Shown piece after piece: positions 36,851-48,545 of a stretch of DNA of 64,000 nucleotides (its first letter is position 1; each line of letters starts with the position of its first letter). This DNA comes from Absidia repens (Eukaryota; Mucoromycota; Mucoromycetes; Mucorales; Cunninghamellaceae): contig MCGE01000001.1 of the NCBI GenBank assembly GCA_002105175.1, positions 1,798,001-1,862,000 of the forward strand. The letters run 5' to 3'. The notes beneath the pieces were generated by a model. That model made no database searches. It was given only the letters and a program-made list of their open reading frames with translations, and was not told the origin of the DNA. Position numbers and translations under genes: made by a program.

Positions 36851-37194
36851 ACTGTGTTGGATTTAAAGAGAAGGAAGTTAATGATGTTATTACAGTTTAT
36901 CCTACTTCACACAAACACATCACACGCACACAACACACATATCCTACTGTACAGTACAGCATCGGCACATGTCAAGACAAAGGATAACACATGGAATTGT
37001 ATTAATGATATAAAAAGCTTCTTTTATTTCTACCTAATATCAACAACATACAACATCACCATCAAGCATCTATATCTAACAGCTAATAGTGATTCCTAGC
37101 AAATACGGTACTGTTTTATTTTCATTGATCGCAAATAATCCGGATAATATAAAGTAATATAATAAAACCAAGTAACTAAAACTAAATATTATAA

Positions 37195-37926
37195 CTACGG
37201 CAATACCATTTCGAGCGTAGGCACTTGATTGCTATCAAAGTAAGGTTTCAAGCCATCTACCAAAGTCGAATCCTTCGCAGCTGCATCCGTCCATCGAGCC
37301 ATACCATGCAATCCCCAAGCTTCACATACTTTGGTTACCCATCCCATCCGCTTTGCTGATTGTTCAATCTTGGGTTCCCATTGTCGTACCTTGGCCCGCA
37401 GTTCACCCATATAATACACCATATCACCTGCGTTTGGCGGAAGCGCCTGGGCCACGGTTGTGCGAATCATATTAGAGAGTTTGGGCCCACGTCCATTGGT
37501 AGACACCGCTATTTGAAGAGGTCCATCCCGGTGTTGACTCATAAAGTAGAAATCACACATATCAGGGACATCCGCCACATTGACAGGAATGCGTTTTTGT
37601 CGACACAGGTGGCCAATACGTAAAGATTCTTCATGATCATCCAATGCTGTCAATACCATATCTACACCACCTTCTTGTTCGAGATCAGCATCTTGAAACG
37701 TCCTGTTGCGCCAAGTCACCTCGCCATGGTCAATACGCTGCTTTACTTCATGATGGAGGCCTGATTCCGGAGCCACCACTATCACTTGTGCATCACCAAT
37801 CTTGACAGACACTATACGTTGAGCCGCTACATTCCCACCTCCCACAATCAGTACTTTCTTATTCTTGATCTGCCATGCAAGTAATAGAGAGCCTCCGCCT
37901 TCAACGGGTGTATATGAGTCAGCCAT
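37195..37926 (-). CDS. MET8: Siroheme synthase: precorrin-2 dehydrogenase / sirohydrochlorin ferrochelatase
   Basis: Bifunctional enzyme that oxidises precorrin-2 with NAD+ and inserts iron to make siroheme, the cofactor of sulphite and nitrite reductases. The intronless frame encodes 243 aa (yeast Met8 is 274). The N-terminal Rossmann fold begins SLLLAWQIKNKKVLIVGGGN with the GGGNVA nucleotide-binding loop at about residues 29-34, followed by AAQRIVSVKIGDAQVIVVAP. The conserved block VNVADVPDMCDFYFMSQHRD (about 121-140) holds the aspartates of the active site, and LQIAVSTNGRGPKLSNMIR is the family's substrate-side signature. The C-terminal helical part (MGWVTKVCEAWGLHGMARW) matches Met8 rather than the three-domain bacterial CysG; no methyltransferase domain is fused. 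Start chosen at the ATG at 37926, preceded by an A-rich tract. Confidence 0.93.
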   Translation of the reverse strand: MADSYTPVEGGGSLLLAWQIKNKKVLIVGGGNVAAQRIVSVKIGDAQVIVVAPESGLHHEVKQRIDHGEVTWRNRTFQDADLEQEGGVDMVLTALDDHEESLRIGHLCRQKRIPVNVADVPDMCDFYFMSQHRDGPLQIAVSTNGRGPKLSNMIRTTVAQALPPNAGDMVYYMGELRAKVRQWEPKIEQSAKRMGWVTKVCEAWGLHGMARWTDAAAKDSTLVDGLKPYFDSNQVPTLEMVLP

Positions 37927-39042
37927 TCAAAAAAAAAAAAAATGGCAAGAAGGAAAAAAAATTATTGCGGAGAATTAAACAAATTAGTTTGGCTGGGCGA
38001 TCAACATTTGACGCCAGCACATTATAAAAGGGAAAATAAAAATAAAAACCTCATTTCACTGTGTGATGTTGATATCAATGGCTCAACAAAATTTTTCTGT
38101 AACCTTGTTTAGTAAAAAATCACCCGAATTAATATGATACACTATTTGATTTGCATCTTAATGGTATCATGTTAGAAAGTATGTTCAACAACTGTTGTTA
38201 TTGATTATTCATTAGCATGAGCCGAAACTTAGTTGCGCGCAGACAAGTATAGTTACACAAAAAGGTTAAAATAATTCGGTGATCTGATGGGAAGCGATTA
38301 GCGATGGAACGATGAAAACGAGAAGAACAAAAAAAAAAAAAGGGATGTCAGTGCATTCTTGTATTCATTTAGTCATCTCTTGTGTAAGTAGAGCTTATTT
38401 GATGTGCTTTGGCACTTGACACTCTCCAGGAGGTTGATGATATATAATATAAATTTACCCTGATTTGATCAACATTGGTGGTAAGTAAAGATAGGTTATC
38501 ACCTCTGTCAATTTTTGTCTAGTCACTCATATAGACACTAAACCTAACGATGATATGAATAACGTGTCATCTTCATTATTAGCCATACAGTAACCGTGCT
38601 TTATATAAAGCATAGCACTGTACCTTGAATGTTTTGAGCAGAGCGGAAGGGTTAACCAGTGAAAGGAGTATGATAATTAGAGGTGAGCCCTGATATGATC
38701 TTCTACTAAAAGTGACACCAGTCTAATGTTAGAGTGTATAAATATATCTTTTAAGATATCAAAATATAGGAGGAAGTTGAAATTGAGCACGGTTGTTACA
38801 TCCAAAAAAAGTAAAATTACTTGGTTCATTCCTCTTGTTTGCATTGACCACGACAGTAGGAGAACCTTTCAAAAAATGTCACATGCTTGAAACATCGTCG
38901 CCCTTTGAATTCCATCGATGAAAAAATAATTGGCTCCTCTTTTTTTTTTTTTTTTCTCGTGTCCTATTTCTTTTATTTCCTCCTCTTTACTTTTTTTTTT
39001 TTTTTCTCTTTACTTTTTTTTTTCTCATTAACGAATTTTACT
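37927..39042. other. Divergent intergenic region (MET8 / acyl-CoA synthetase)
   Basis: Shared upstream region of two divergent genes. It includes T-rich tracts at 38940-39030 just before the acyl-CoA synthetase ATG. No other gene was recognised. Confidence 0.5.
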
Positions 39043-41684
39043 ATGAAGAACTTTACTGTTGAAGTTGGACCTCCTCAACCAAATGGCGGACGTATTCGTC
39101 GATCTGCCCTTGCCGCTGATGCTGTTGTCCGTGTCCCTGATACCACTGTCCACACTCTTTATGATGTTTTGCAAAGTAGTGTCAGAAAATATGGTGACAA
39201 GAATGGCTTTGGACGTCGTCGTGTCGAAAAAATGGTGGATGAAGAAAAGGAAGTCACCAAGTTTATCAACGGTGTGGAAACTAAGGAAAAGAAGATCTGG
39301 AATTTCTTTCAACTCTCGCCTTATGAATACATCTCTTATAAGGAGGCCTCAGATATTGCTCACGCTATTGGAAATGGTTTTGCTGCTCTAGGCCTGGAAC
39401 CAAAGGCTAAGGTGGAAATCTTCTCTGGAACAAAGTAAGGAAAAAAATTATTTCGAAAAACATTATCTATATATTCTAAGTGTTACTGACAACATGTACC
39501 ATTTGCAATATTTTTTATACAGTATGGATTGGTTATTGACGGCTCATGGATTATTCACTCAAAACATGACAATTGTAACTGCTTATGAAACACTTGGTGA
39601 AGACGGATTGTTACACTCTATGAATGAAACGGAAGTGGAAGCAATTTATACTACCGCTGATTTACTGCCATTGGTCTCTCGTGTCGCCACTCAATGCCCC
39701 AGTTTGAAATACGTGATCTACTCTGGTGATGCCAAACCTGATCTCGCTGCCAAAATTAAATCTACACAAATCGAAGATGTTTTGACATTGGAAGCCCTCA
39801 TTGAAACGGGAAAGAAATTCCCCCGTGAACCTCGTCGACCTGAACCCGAAGATCTGTGTTGTATTATGTATACGTCTGGAAGTACTGGCAATCCAAAGGG
39901 TGTGATTCTCTCTCATAAGAATATTGTGGCTGCAAGTAAGTGGTACTTTTTTTTTTTTTTTTTTGTATACTTGAGTCGAATTTTATATGATTACTTACTA
40001 TTACGATTTTTATTAGTTGCTGGCGTAAACTGTCTCCTCTCTCGTGTAGTATCCAATGCCGATACAATGCTTGCATACGTAAGTTCTCCGGTACCATCAA
40101 CTTACCTAAAAAGACTAATCCTTCTTTTTTTTGGTTTCAAAAAGTTACCCCTAGCCCACGTGCTTGAGTTTTGCGTTGAGAACTGTAAGTACTTCAATCA
40201 TACATTAACAATTCGATTTTGGCTCATATCTTTTTCTTTATGAAATCAGCCTGTATATATTGGGGTGTGACATTAGGATATGCAAGTCCTCGTACTTTGA
40301 CAGACGCATCGGTACGCAACTGCAAGGGTGACATCAAGGAATTCCGACCTACATTAATGACTGGTGTGCCTGCAGTTTGGGAATCTATTCGCAAGGGTAT
40401 TTTGAACAAAATCAATTCGGCCTCTCCAAGTGCACAGAAAATATTTTACAAGGCTTATGCTACCAAATCATGGCTTTTTGAACGTGGTATGCCTAGTAAG
40501 ATATTGGATGCGGTGGTCTTTAGCAAGATTCGGGAACAAGTAGGTGGTCGCTTACGATTCGCTCTTTCTGGTGGTGCCCCTATTTCGATCGAAACTCAAA
40601 AGTTTTTGTCTGTTTGTATTTGTCCTATTCTAGGTGGCTTTGGCATGTAAGTTTATATCTCTATATTTTATTTTATTTTTTGGTGAATTTGATGATCCAG
40701 AACTGTGAAACTCATTTTTTGGCATTATTATTATTTAGGACTGAAAGTACGTAAATATTATCTGTAGAAGGCTTTAGTCGCCCCCCGATCTTCCACTAAC
40801 TCGTTTTTTCTCGTCTTTTTTTTTCAGGTTGTGGTATGAGCACCGTGATGGCACCTGTAAGTATATATACGTTTCCCTGATTCAGAAACATGAAACATGA
40901 CCTAACGTTAATGAATTTATAGGACCAATTTGGTTACGGACATGTGGGTGCCCCTGTCCCCTGCTGTGAAATCAAACTTGTGGATGTCCCTGATGCCAAC
41001 TACTTCTCTACCAACTATCCCAAACCCCAAGGTGAAGTGTGGGTCCGTGGGGCTTCTATCTGCGGAGGATACTGGAAGCGTGAAGACGTCACAAAAGAAA
41101 CACTTACGTCTGATGGCTGGTTGCAAACAGGTGATATTGCAGAATGGAACGAAAACGGTACACTATCTATCATTGATCGAAAGAAGAACTTGGTCAAACT
41201 TAGTAACGGTGAATATATTGCTTTGGAAAAATTGGAATCTGTATACAAGAGCTGTCTGTTTGTCAACAATCTTTGCGTATACGCCGACTCTCTCTTGGCA
41301 AAACCTGTGGCACTGGTCGTTCCTGTGGAAGCATCTGTACGAGCATGGGCGTCAGAAAATGGTGTGGCTGAAAAGGATTGGGAAAAACTGTGTTTGGAAC
41401 CAAGTGTGCGAAAGGCTGTGTTGGCTGCATTGATTGCTCAAGCCAAGGAAGCTGGTTTGAAACCTGCAGAAATGCTCTTTGATATATTTTTATGTGATGA
41501 AGAATGGACCACCGACAATGTAAGTGAAAAAAAAGGGATAATATGGTATATTTTATTGGAAATGAACTCATCCTCCTTTATTTGATAGGGACTTTTGACC
41601 GCGGCCCAAAAAATCAAACGTCAAGATATCAACAAAAAATTCCAAGAACAACTCGATACCATGAACAAATCCCAAAAAAACTAG
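39043..41684 (+). CDS. Long-chain fatty acid-CoA ligase (Faa1/Faa4 type)
   Basis: Activates long-chain fatty acids to acyl-CoA via an acyl-adenylate, feeding lipid synthesis, beta-oxidation and protein acylation. Exons 39043-39434, 39523-39935, 40017-40078, 40145-40184, 40250-40646, 40739-40746, 40828-40856, 40923-41519 and 41589-41684 give 2,034 nt, 677 aa (yeast Faa4 is 694). The AMP-binding P-loop motif is CCIMYTSGSTGNPKGVILSH. Further landmarks are LPLAHVLEFCVEN, YWGVTLGYASPRTLTD, FRPTLMTGVPAVWESIRKGI, RFALSGGAPIS, GFGMTESCGMST and the FACS signature SDGWLQTGDIAEW with IIDRKKNLVKLSNGEYIALE. One exon is only 8 nt, and removing it would break the frame in the TES motif. The in-frame ATG at 38887 is rejected because the intervening residues are T-tract Phe/Ser runs. 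An AATAAA lies near 41815. Confidence 0.95.
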
Positions 41685-42571
41685 TTAGTTGCGTCCTCTT
41701 CCCAATCTCACACACACTCTCTCTCTTATTTTATTAGTTTATCTCTTCTTTTGTGGGATATTCCACTGATTATTATAATCCTTACACCTTACCATATTTT
41801 ATCTTTTCATTTAATAAAACATTAACCTCATTCTACTATTTTATCTCTCGTACTGTCTTGATGTTAGTCTAGAAAATGTTTGTAGTTCAAAGGGGGGGTG
41901 GAAGGTGTGCTAATTGGCGGAGGGAAAATATCAACAGTTTTTTTTGGCGAAAACTATGAAACTTTGGGCAAAAAAATTCATTGTCAATGTGATATCTTAC
42001 GATGATCAGCAATATTAGTGTATACCTGTGGGATTGAACTTCAGCCAAAGAGAGTTTGATGCCCGACATTAAGAGGTTCAACAAAGCCTATTGTATGAAC
42101 AAGTTTTACGTTGATAATGAATTGTGTGTCGATCGGGATCAGTCATAAAACTCAATTATTATATGTCGCTCGGGGTGTTCGTCTTACATTATTATTATTA
42201 TTTGATGAAATCGGGTGAATATATGGAAATGCAGGATAGTAAATAAATGCTGTAAATCATTCTCATTTTGCACTTATTCACTGTGTTTAATATAACAATG
42301 CTTATTTTTTGTGTAATAAACTGTAATCACGGAGTTCTTTTTTTGGTCTCGTCGGCATTTAAAACCCGCCTCCTCCCTCGCTCTTCTCCTTTATATTTTT
42401 GCTATTGTTTTTTCTGTTCTTCCTTTCTTTCTCTTATATGCAACACTTTTATTGCTGCGAAACTCAAAAAAACCCTATTATCCCCTCATTTTTCCTCTCC
42501 TTTACTTACTCTTTCCTTTTTGACATATCCGCGCTTATCCCATCATCTAATTCCAGCTGCCTGATCTTACC
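41685..42571. other. Intergenic, no gene seen
   Basis: 3' UTR of the acyl-CoA synthetase and promoter of the next gene; pyrimidine-rich from about 42360 to 42560. No further feature was recognised. Confidence 0.5.
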
Positions 42572-45500
42572 ATGACAAAAGGTAAAAAAATAAATAAAAA
42601 AAAAAACGAGATGCTTTATTTAACTTATAGTTTCTCACTTCCCATTTTCTAAAAATCAACCAGATCAATACATTTGTCATCGTGCTGCTAATGCTATTGT
42701 ATCTGAAATTGGTCCTTATCAAATATCATCTGATGCTCTGCAATCTATCAATCAGTTTTTGGATCAGGTACTGATGCTTCTTCTACAAAGAGCTCAATCT
42801 CTGGACCTATCCAATATCAAATCTCACATTTTGGCACTGCTACCACTCAGCTTGGGAAAAAATGCGATTGTGGAAGCCGAGTTGGAGGTCAAAACATATA
42901 GTGAAACAACTGCCATCGATTACCCGCTGTATGAACGTATGCGATCCATGGATTCGACCAACTTTCCATTGGATCAAGTTTGCACCTCTTTACGTTATCA
43001 TTGTATTGATCACTGCACTTTGGCCAATAAGACCCCTGATTCTCCGACATATGACGGAAGCAGCAAACACAACAACGACCCTTCTCATCTTATGTCTATC
43101 TCTCCTATGGTCATTATTTACATCACCACTGTATTGGAACACATGGCTGAATATGTTCTCACTACTATTGCTGTCACCGCTGAACAAGAAGATACTGAAT
43201 ATATACGAATTAAGGAAGTCTACCTGGCCTTATTGGATGATGTACAAGTCGGCAATCTCTTTCAACTAACGGATGTACGAACAAAATTGGAGGTAATATA
43301 GAGTGATCATCATTACAGATACTTGGGCAAAAACGACGAAAAAGAAGCTTATTTTACTAGGGTGGGACAAACGCATTCAAAAAAGGCAAACACTCACCTT
43401 GTTTTATATTCTTTTTACTTGATTTTGATTAGAAACGGGTAATATCATACCAAGCACAACATCAACCATATCAGCGGGTCACTTTACCTTCTCCAGTCCC
43501 AAGTCCTGTTGCATCTTACGAAAACCAAGCATCGGCCTCGCAAGACACTTTTGGTAAGCGCTAACCAAACAATCGGGGGAAAAGGGATTTTGGAAACTCA
43601 TCCTATATTTTTTTATTGAATGAACTCAGATCATCACACGCCTGAACTTTATTCTGATTACCAAGCGGATCGCGACGACTACGATGATTTTAATTCTGAA
43701 CCTCCGCCATCAGCCAACACACAAACATCATTCTCGATTAAATCCACCAAAAGCTCATCCTATTATCGCCCTGTATCTGTAATCAGCAATGGAACAACAG
43801 CCACTAACCGATCTTCGTCAAGCAGCAAAAAAGGGTTTCGATTATTTGGGAAAAAAGATAAACGCTCCTCTGTCGCTAGTTATTCAACCAGCGCACCACA
43901 ACATCAACAAGACCACCGGCCAATGTCTCCACCGCCTTCTTCCTCTGTTCAAGTCTATGACCCTGATGCCCCTGCGTTGGATTTTGAGGATTTGATTCGA
44001 TCTGGGAATACAATGAAAGTGTCGCTGACACCCAACCGCCTCCGGTCCATTGAGGTCAAGTCACCTACTTATGATCGTCGCACATCAATCAATGCCAGTG
44101 TTACCTCACCAACGACAAATATGATATCTTCACCGTCACCTTCTGTCAACAATGGGAAACCACCAGCACGATCTCCATCATCACTCTCTCATCCACTTCC
44201 CCCGACTGGTATTCCATTCGAAAATCCACGTGCCGCACCAAAACCTCCTGTCGCTCAATACCACCCCAATATGGCGACAAAACTACAGCAAACACCACCA
44301 TTGACGCCGGATTCAAGTATTGCTTCTCGGTTATCAAATTCTCGATCACCACCGCCCTCTTTCGAAGATAATCAGCGACAGCAACAAAAGCATTCTCATA
44401 TCAAGCAGTCAGCTCCTGCTCCTTTGCAATTTGTCGGACGCCGAAATCATCGAAAACAAGATACTATGGAGACCGAATCGGATGATATCTGTGCTATGGA
44501 TCTACCTTCACCACCTAACACAGCTGATCACCATCCTTCTTCAACCTCATTCAGCGCTGTCCCCAACAATACTGTACCATCAACATCTACGGCAACAGCA
44601 TCCCCATCCAGTCCTCAGCCAGCCAACCCTAGATCACGGTATAACAGACCGTCTAGTATGGTTGCCAAACGTGCTTCGGGTAGTGCACGACCACCATCAT
44701 ACCATGAAAGTTTTGCGCTAACAATGGAACAGCAACAACAGGCACAGAATGGAATCATTAGTACAAAGATAGACACCTGGACTTCATCACCCTCGCAGTC
44801 AGCACCCACATCGTCTTCTACCGGATCAAATGGACTAATAACTGGTGATCACCCTCCTGTGACATTCCCTATTATACCCTCTCCTCTACGCCCATCAACA
44901 TCGACAACATCTTCATCAAGGCCGTCTTCACCAGTATCATCAGGAATAGTAGATCCAGCACTGACATCAACTCGAGCAATGATGCGGCGAAGAACTGCCC
45001 GACCTTTATCACGCGTCATTGTTGAAGAAGAAAAAGAAAAGGATACCAATGACGATGGGACAACCAGCGCAAGGCAATCAAAACTCGTCAATGATGACAA
45101 CGACGTATCAACAAATGAAGTCCTAGAAGCACCATTATCTGCATCATCACCTACTCATAATGATATCGAAGAAAAGGTGGAGGACGAAGCAGCAGCACAA
45201 TTAGTATCATCGTTATCATCACCGACAACAACAGTGGCGGCAGCAGCAGTAGCAGCATCATTGCAGGACAAAGAGGCGGCATTTGTAACAGCTTCAACTA
45301 CTTCGTGTGATCGACGGGACAGAATTTTACAGTTACTGCAACAACAACAAAAGTGGAAACCTGTAATGGTGGATTCGTCGATGCAAACCGATCCTTTACC
45401 CGGAGTACCATCTTTGGCCTCGGTGTTATCACAGATGTCCGTCAGAGGATCAGCAACAGCGACACCAGCAACTACCATTACAGAAACACAAAGACCAACA

Positions 45501-45752
45501 ACACCGGCACCAGCACCTACTTTAATTGTCACTGAAGAGAAACAACTCACCAACTCTGTTGGAGAGGAGGGACATCATCATCATCATGTTGGGGACCGGG
45601 CCATGGAAGACACTTTTGGTGACGGCTCCACAAATGGCAGTGAACAAGGTATGGTCGATGGCGACGAAGAATGGTTTATGCAGGATGAAGACTGGGATGA
45701 TGTTCAAGATCAAGATTCTCTCATGGTTGAATGGCTACTTGGCGAAAACTAA
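42572..45752 (+). CDS. Protein with two histone-fold-like segments and a long disordered tail
   Basis: Exons 42572-42581, 42664-43292, 43433-43553 and 43630-45752 give 2,883 nt, 960 aa, starting MTKDQYICHRAANAIVSEIG. The first 210 residues are folded and helical. ANAIVSEIGPYQISSDALQS with INQFLDQVLMLLLQRAQ looks like a histone-fold helix pair, and SPMVIIYITTVLEHMAEYVL to LALLDDVQVGNLFQL looks like a second, H2A-like pair. The rest is Ser/Pro/Thr/Gln-rich and disordered, with a conserved-looking island DPDAPALDFEDLIRSGNTMK, VDSSMQTDPLPGVPSLASVL and an acidic end (DEEWFMQDEDWDDVQDQD). I do not recognise a named orthologue. A double histone fold in one chain could pair with itself or with chromatin partners; that is inference. 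The first coding exon is 10 nt. Confidence 0.75.
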
Positions 45753-46636
45753 CTGGTTTGGTTTGGCTAATGCTGGTCATCATCACTGCATCCTAATGTT
45801 ACTGGTACTATTATTATTTATTATTATTATTATTTATTTATTTTTATTTATTCTTTAGTTTACTATTTCTATATTCATGTATATCTCTTTTTATCTTATT
45901 CCAAGCATTGTTTGATCGCTTTTTTTTAATGACTATTTATCCTATCGCAGCCTTTTTTTTTACATCCTCCACTATACTTTTTTAATATCTTTGATGATTC
46001 ATTATCCCCTACATATCTCTCTCTTTTTTTTTGCTCGTTACTTATTTGGACCTAATAAAATATATATATATATATTGAAAAATCTATGATGTGATGATCT
46101 TTTATATATGGTGCAGTATCGGGCATATATTGGAAGGTCGACAGTTGCCAAAAAAAGAAATGTAGGACGATCGTTTCGATTTTCCCTTTGTGTCTTTTTT
46201 TTTTTTTTTCTCATGCCCCAATAAAAGGCGGTCTTCATTTTTTTTTTGACATTTCCATTTTAAATTGGTAATAGCTGGCTTCAATTATGTGTCACGAAAA
46301 GGAAAGAACTTGCGTGATCTCATACAGTAACATTATTATAATACTTTCAAAAAAAAAAACAATATTTACTGTATGCATATGGGCAGTTCGGCAAGAACGT
46401 AAGGTAGACCGTAGAGTATCATAAGGACTCACAGTAACAGCACCAACGGAGAGCGAAGTGGTGTCGTTATTATGGGTAATATCGCTATTCTGTTGTGTAT
46501 AGACGTGCTATATATATAACAATACAGCGGCAATCTGGGATCTTTGTTTATGTTTTTTTTCGAAATGAAAAAGGTTATCGAAAAAAAAAATCAGGGAAAT
46601 GGTCAGAATCAGAACTGCAGTTCATCGAAAAACCAT
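45753..46636. other. Intergenic, 3' UTR and spacer
   Basis: AT-rich downstream region with an AATAAA near 46054 and an (AT)n stretch at about 46060-46074. No gene was recognised. Confidence 0.5.
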
Positions 46637-48545
46637 ACAAAATGTTTCAAATCCCGCCCACGTGAAAGTTTAGTTTCGCCCATTTTATATTTTTTTTCGC
46701 TATCCTTCTTTCCTTTCTCTTTTTTTCTTCCTTTTTTTCTTGATCGTTGTAGCCTCCGTGGGGTCATGTTGGACTTAGATTAGAGTCAGTACTAGTTTAG
46801 AATGGTTTTCAGATCAGGGATTGCAAGATGCACGAGGAAACCCATTCATTTTGGATTCAGGATTTAGGACCACCATTAGTTGCACTTTTTGGAACCCTCC
46901 ATTAGCTTGGTTTAGTCTTAATTTGTCCATAGTTTGAATCTATATTGAATAAAATATGTCTTTTTTACATGCTTCAATAAAAATTACGTCCCATTAATTT
47001 CCCTCATATCTTATACAATAGATCCTTTTTTTTTACTACCATCGCCCCCCCCTTTCTTTATTAGTGGTGACGGTTGCTGTACTTCTATAACAGATGTTCA
47101 GTTAATCTTTCTTATTGCTTATATAGTATACTAGATTAAATCTCATTTTTAAATTGTTTGCTTTGATTAGTATTTATCAGTTGTCAAATCTCCTTCCATT
47201 CTCTTTCATGCTACCTCCGATAGGTCCCGTAGTGTATTTTTGATGTGTGTTGCTGGCCTGGGTTACACTTGACGTGTATTTCGTTAAGTTATTTTATTTG
47301 TTTTTAATGCGTTTTGTCACATACCAATCCCAGCTCTCTAGTTCTCGAAATATAGCTTTTAATGAAATTAGAAACCCCTTCCCTTCATCATTTTGAATCT
47401 TAATAAGCGGTCCTTGGACACAAATGGTTTCAGTTTTCCTTTTTGTTTATATAACTCACGCAAATAAAGTAGAAAAAAAAAAAAAAGAGGCAAATTGGGT
47501 ATATATAATACACCCAATACACCCAGTCTAGTGAGGATCATGATGATAACACATCCTGGGTTGATATATATGAGTCGTAGAGCATGAATACGGTCACATT
47601 TCATATTGAATGACCTAAAACTGTCAACCTGTCCAAAACTCTTTGTAGCGACCGCTACACGCACAGCGCGACCTAGATTTATTTATATTATTAGTGGAGT
47701 AGGAATATTATCATTATTAACAGTAGGCTGCCTAAGTCTGTCAACCAGTTCATAAGAACAGTAAGGGACAATAGTCATAGTGGGTGACCTAGAACACAAT
47801 GTTTAATACGGCATCCACAAAACAGCTACAATAGTAGCATTATTCATTATCTAGCGGGTCATAGTATGGTTAATAAAAAGCATATTTTATTGAAGCATAT
47901 TGGTAAATACTAAAACTAAATACGAGGGATTCTTTGTAACAAGGGATTTGATGGAGGGATCCCTTCGAGAAAGCATGCATGAGGGAGACTACTGTGAGAG
48001 CTGAAGAATGGTGTGCATTAATCTACAAAGACAATTTTAAAATGGAAATGAATATATTATACTAACTGTGAGAACGACTAAGAGGATATTCTATTAGGGA
48101 GTAACAATATTGCAGTGGTAATCTAAAGGAGCGAAGAGAAAACAGGAATTCCTTTCACAAATCATGAAAGAGACTAATGGAACATTTTTTCATTGAGACA
48201 AGCTAAGACAAGTTAAAATAGACATATTTTATTCCTATTTATATCCAAGCTATGATAAACTGACACTAAACTAAGATAATGAAGGCTGCAAAAGCCAACT
48301 GATGATGATCCTAAATCCTGAATCCAAAATGAAAGGGTTCCCCATGCATGTTGTAATCCCTGAATTCAAACCCCTTCTAAACTAGTCCTAACACTATTCT
48401 ACGTCCAAAATAACCCCATAGAAGTTGAATGGTGAAAAAAAAATGGAGAGTAAAAAAAGATAATCAAAAGGAAAGAGAGCCGAATAAATAAAAAAGACGG
48501 GAGAGAGAAAATAAATATTTCACGTGTGCGGAATTTGAAACAATG
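46637..48545. repeat. Fold-back repeat element 2 (long inverted arms)
   Basis: Left arm about 46637-47310, right arm about 47480-48545, in inverted orientation. Mirrored termini are TTTCAAATCCCGCCCACGTG at 46647 and TTTCACGTGTGCGGAATTTG at 48518. The core is GATTGCAAGATGCACGAGG with AAACCCATTCATTTTGG on the left (46823-46860) and CCAAAATGAAAGGGTTCCCC on the right (about 48324-48343). The inner left arm (near 47230-47270) pairs with sequence of element 1's right arm rather than only its own, so all copies derive from one ancestral element. The right arm extends inward with a doubled segment at 47560-47720 that is also present in the 3780-4780 copy. No transposase frame is visible, so the element would be non-autonomous. 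Confidence 0.65.

Noticed and set aside
38887..39042. Upstream in-frame ATG for the acyl-CoA synthetase (MKHRRPLNSIDEK)
   Set aside because: The extension runs through T tracts encoding Phe/Leu/Ser runs, typical of a 5' leader; the ATG at 39043 matches the family start MKNFTVEVG.
44849..45713. Long antisense frames over the disordered tail of the histone-fold-like gene
   Set aside because: They are complements of Ser/Thr/Ala codon runs and have no conserved pattern.
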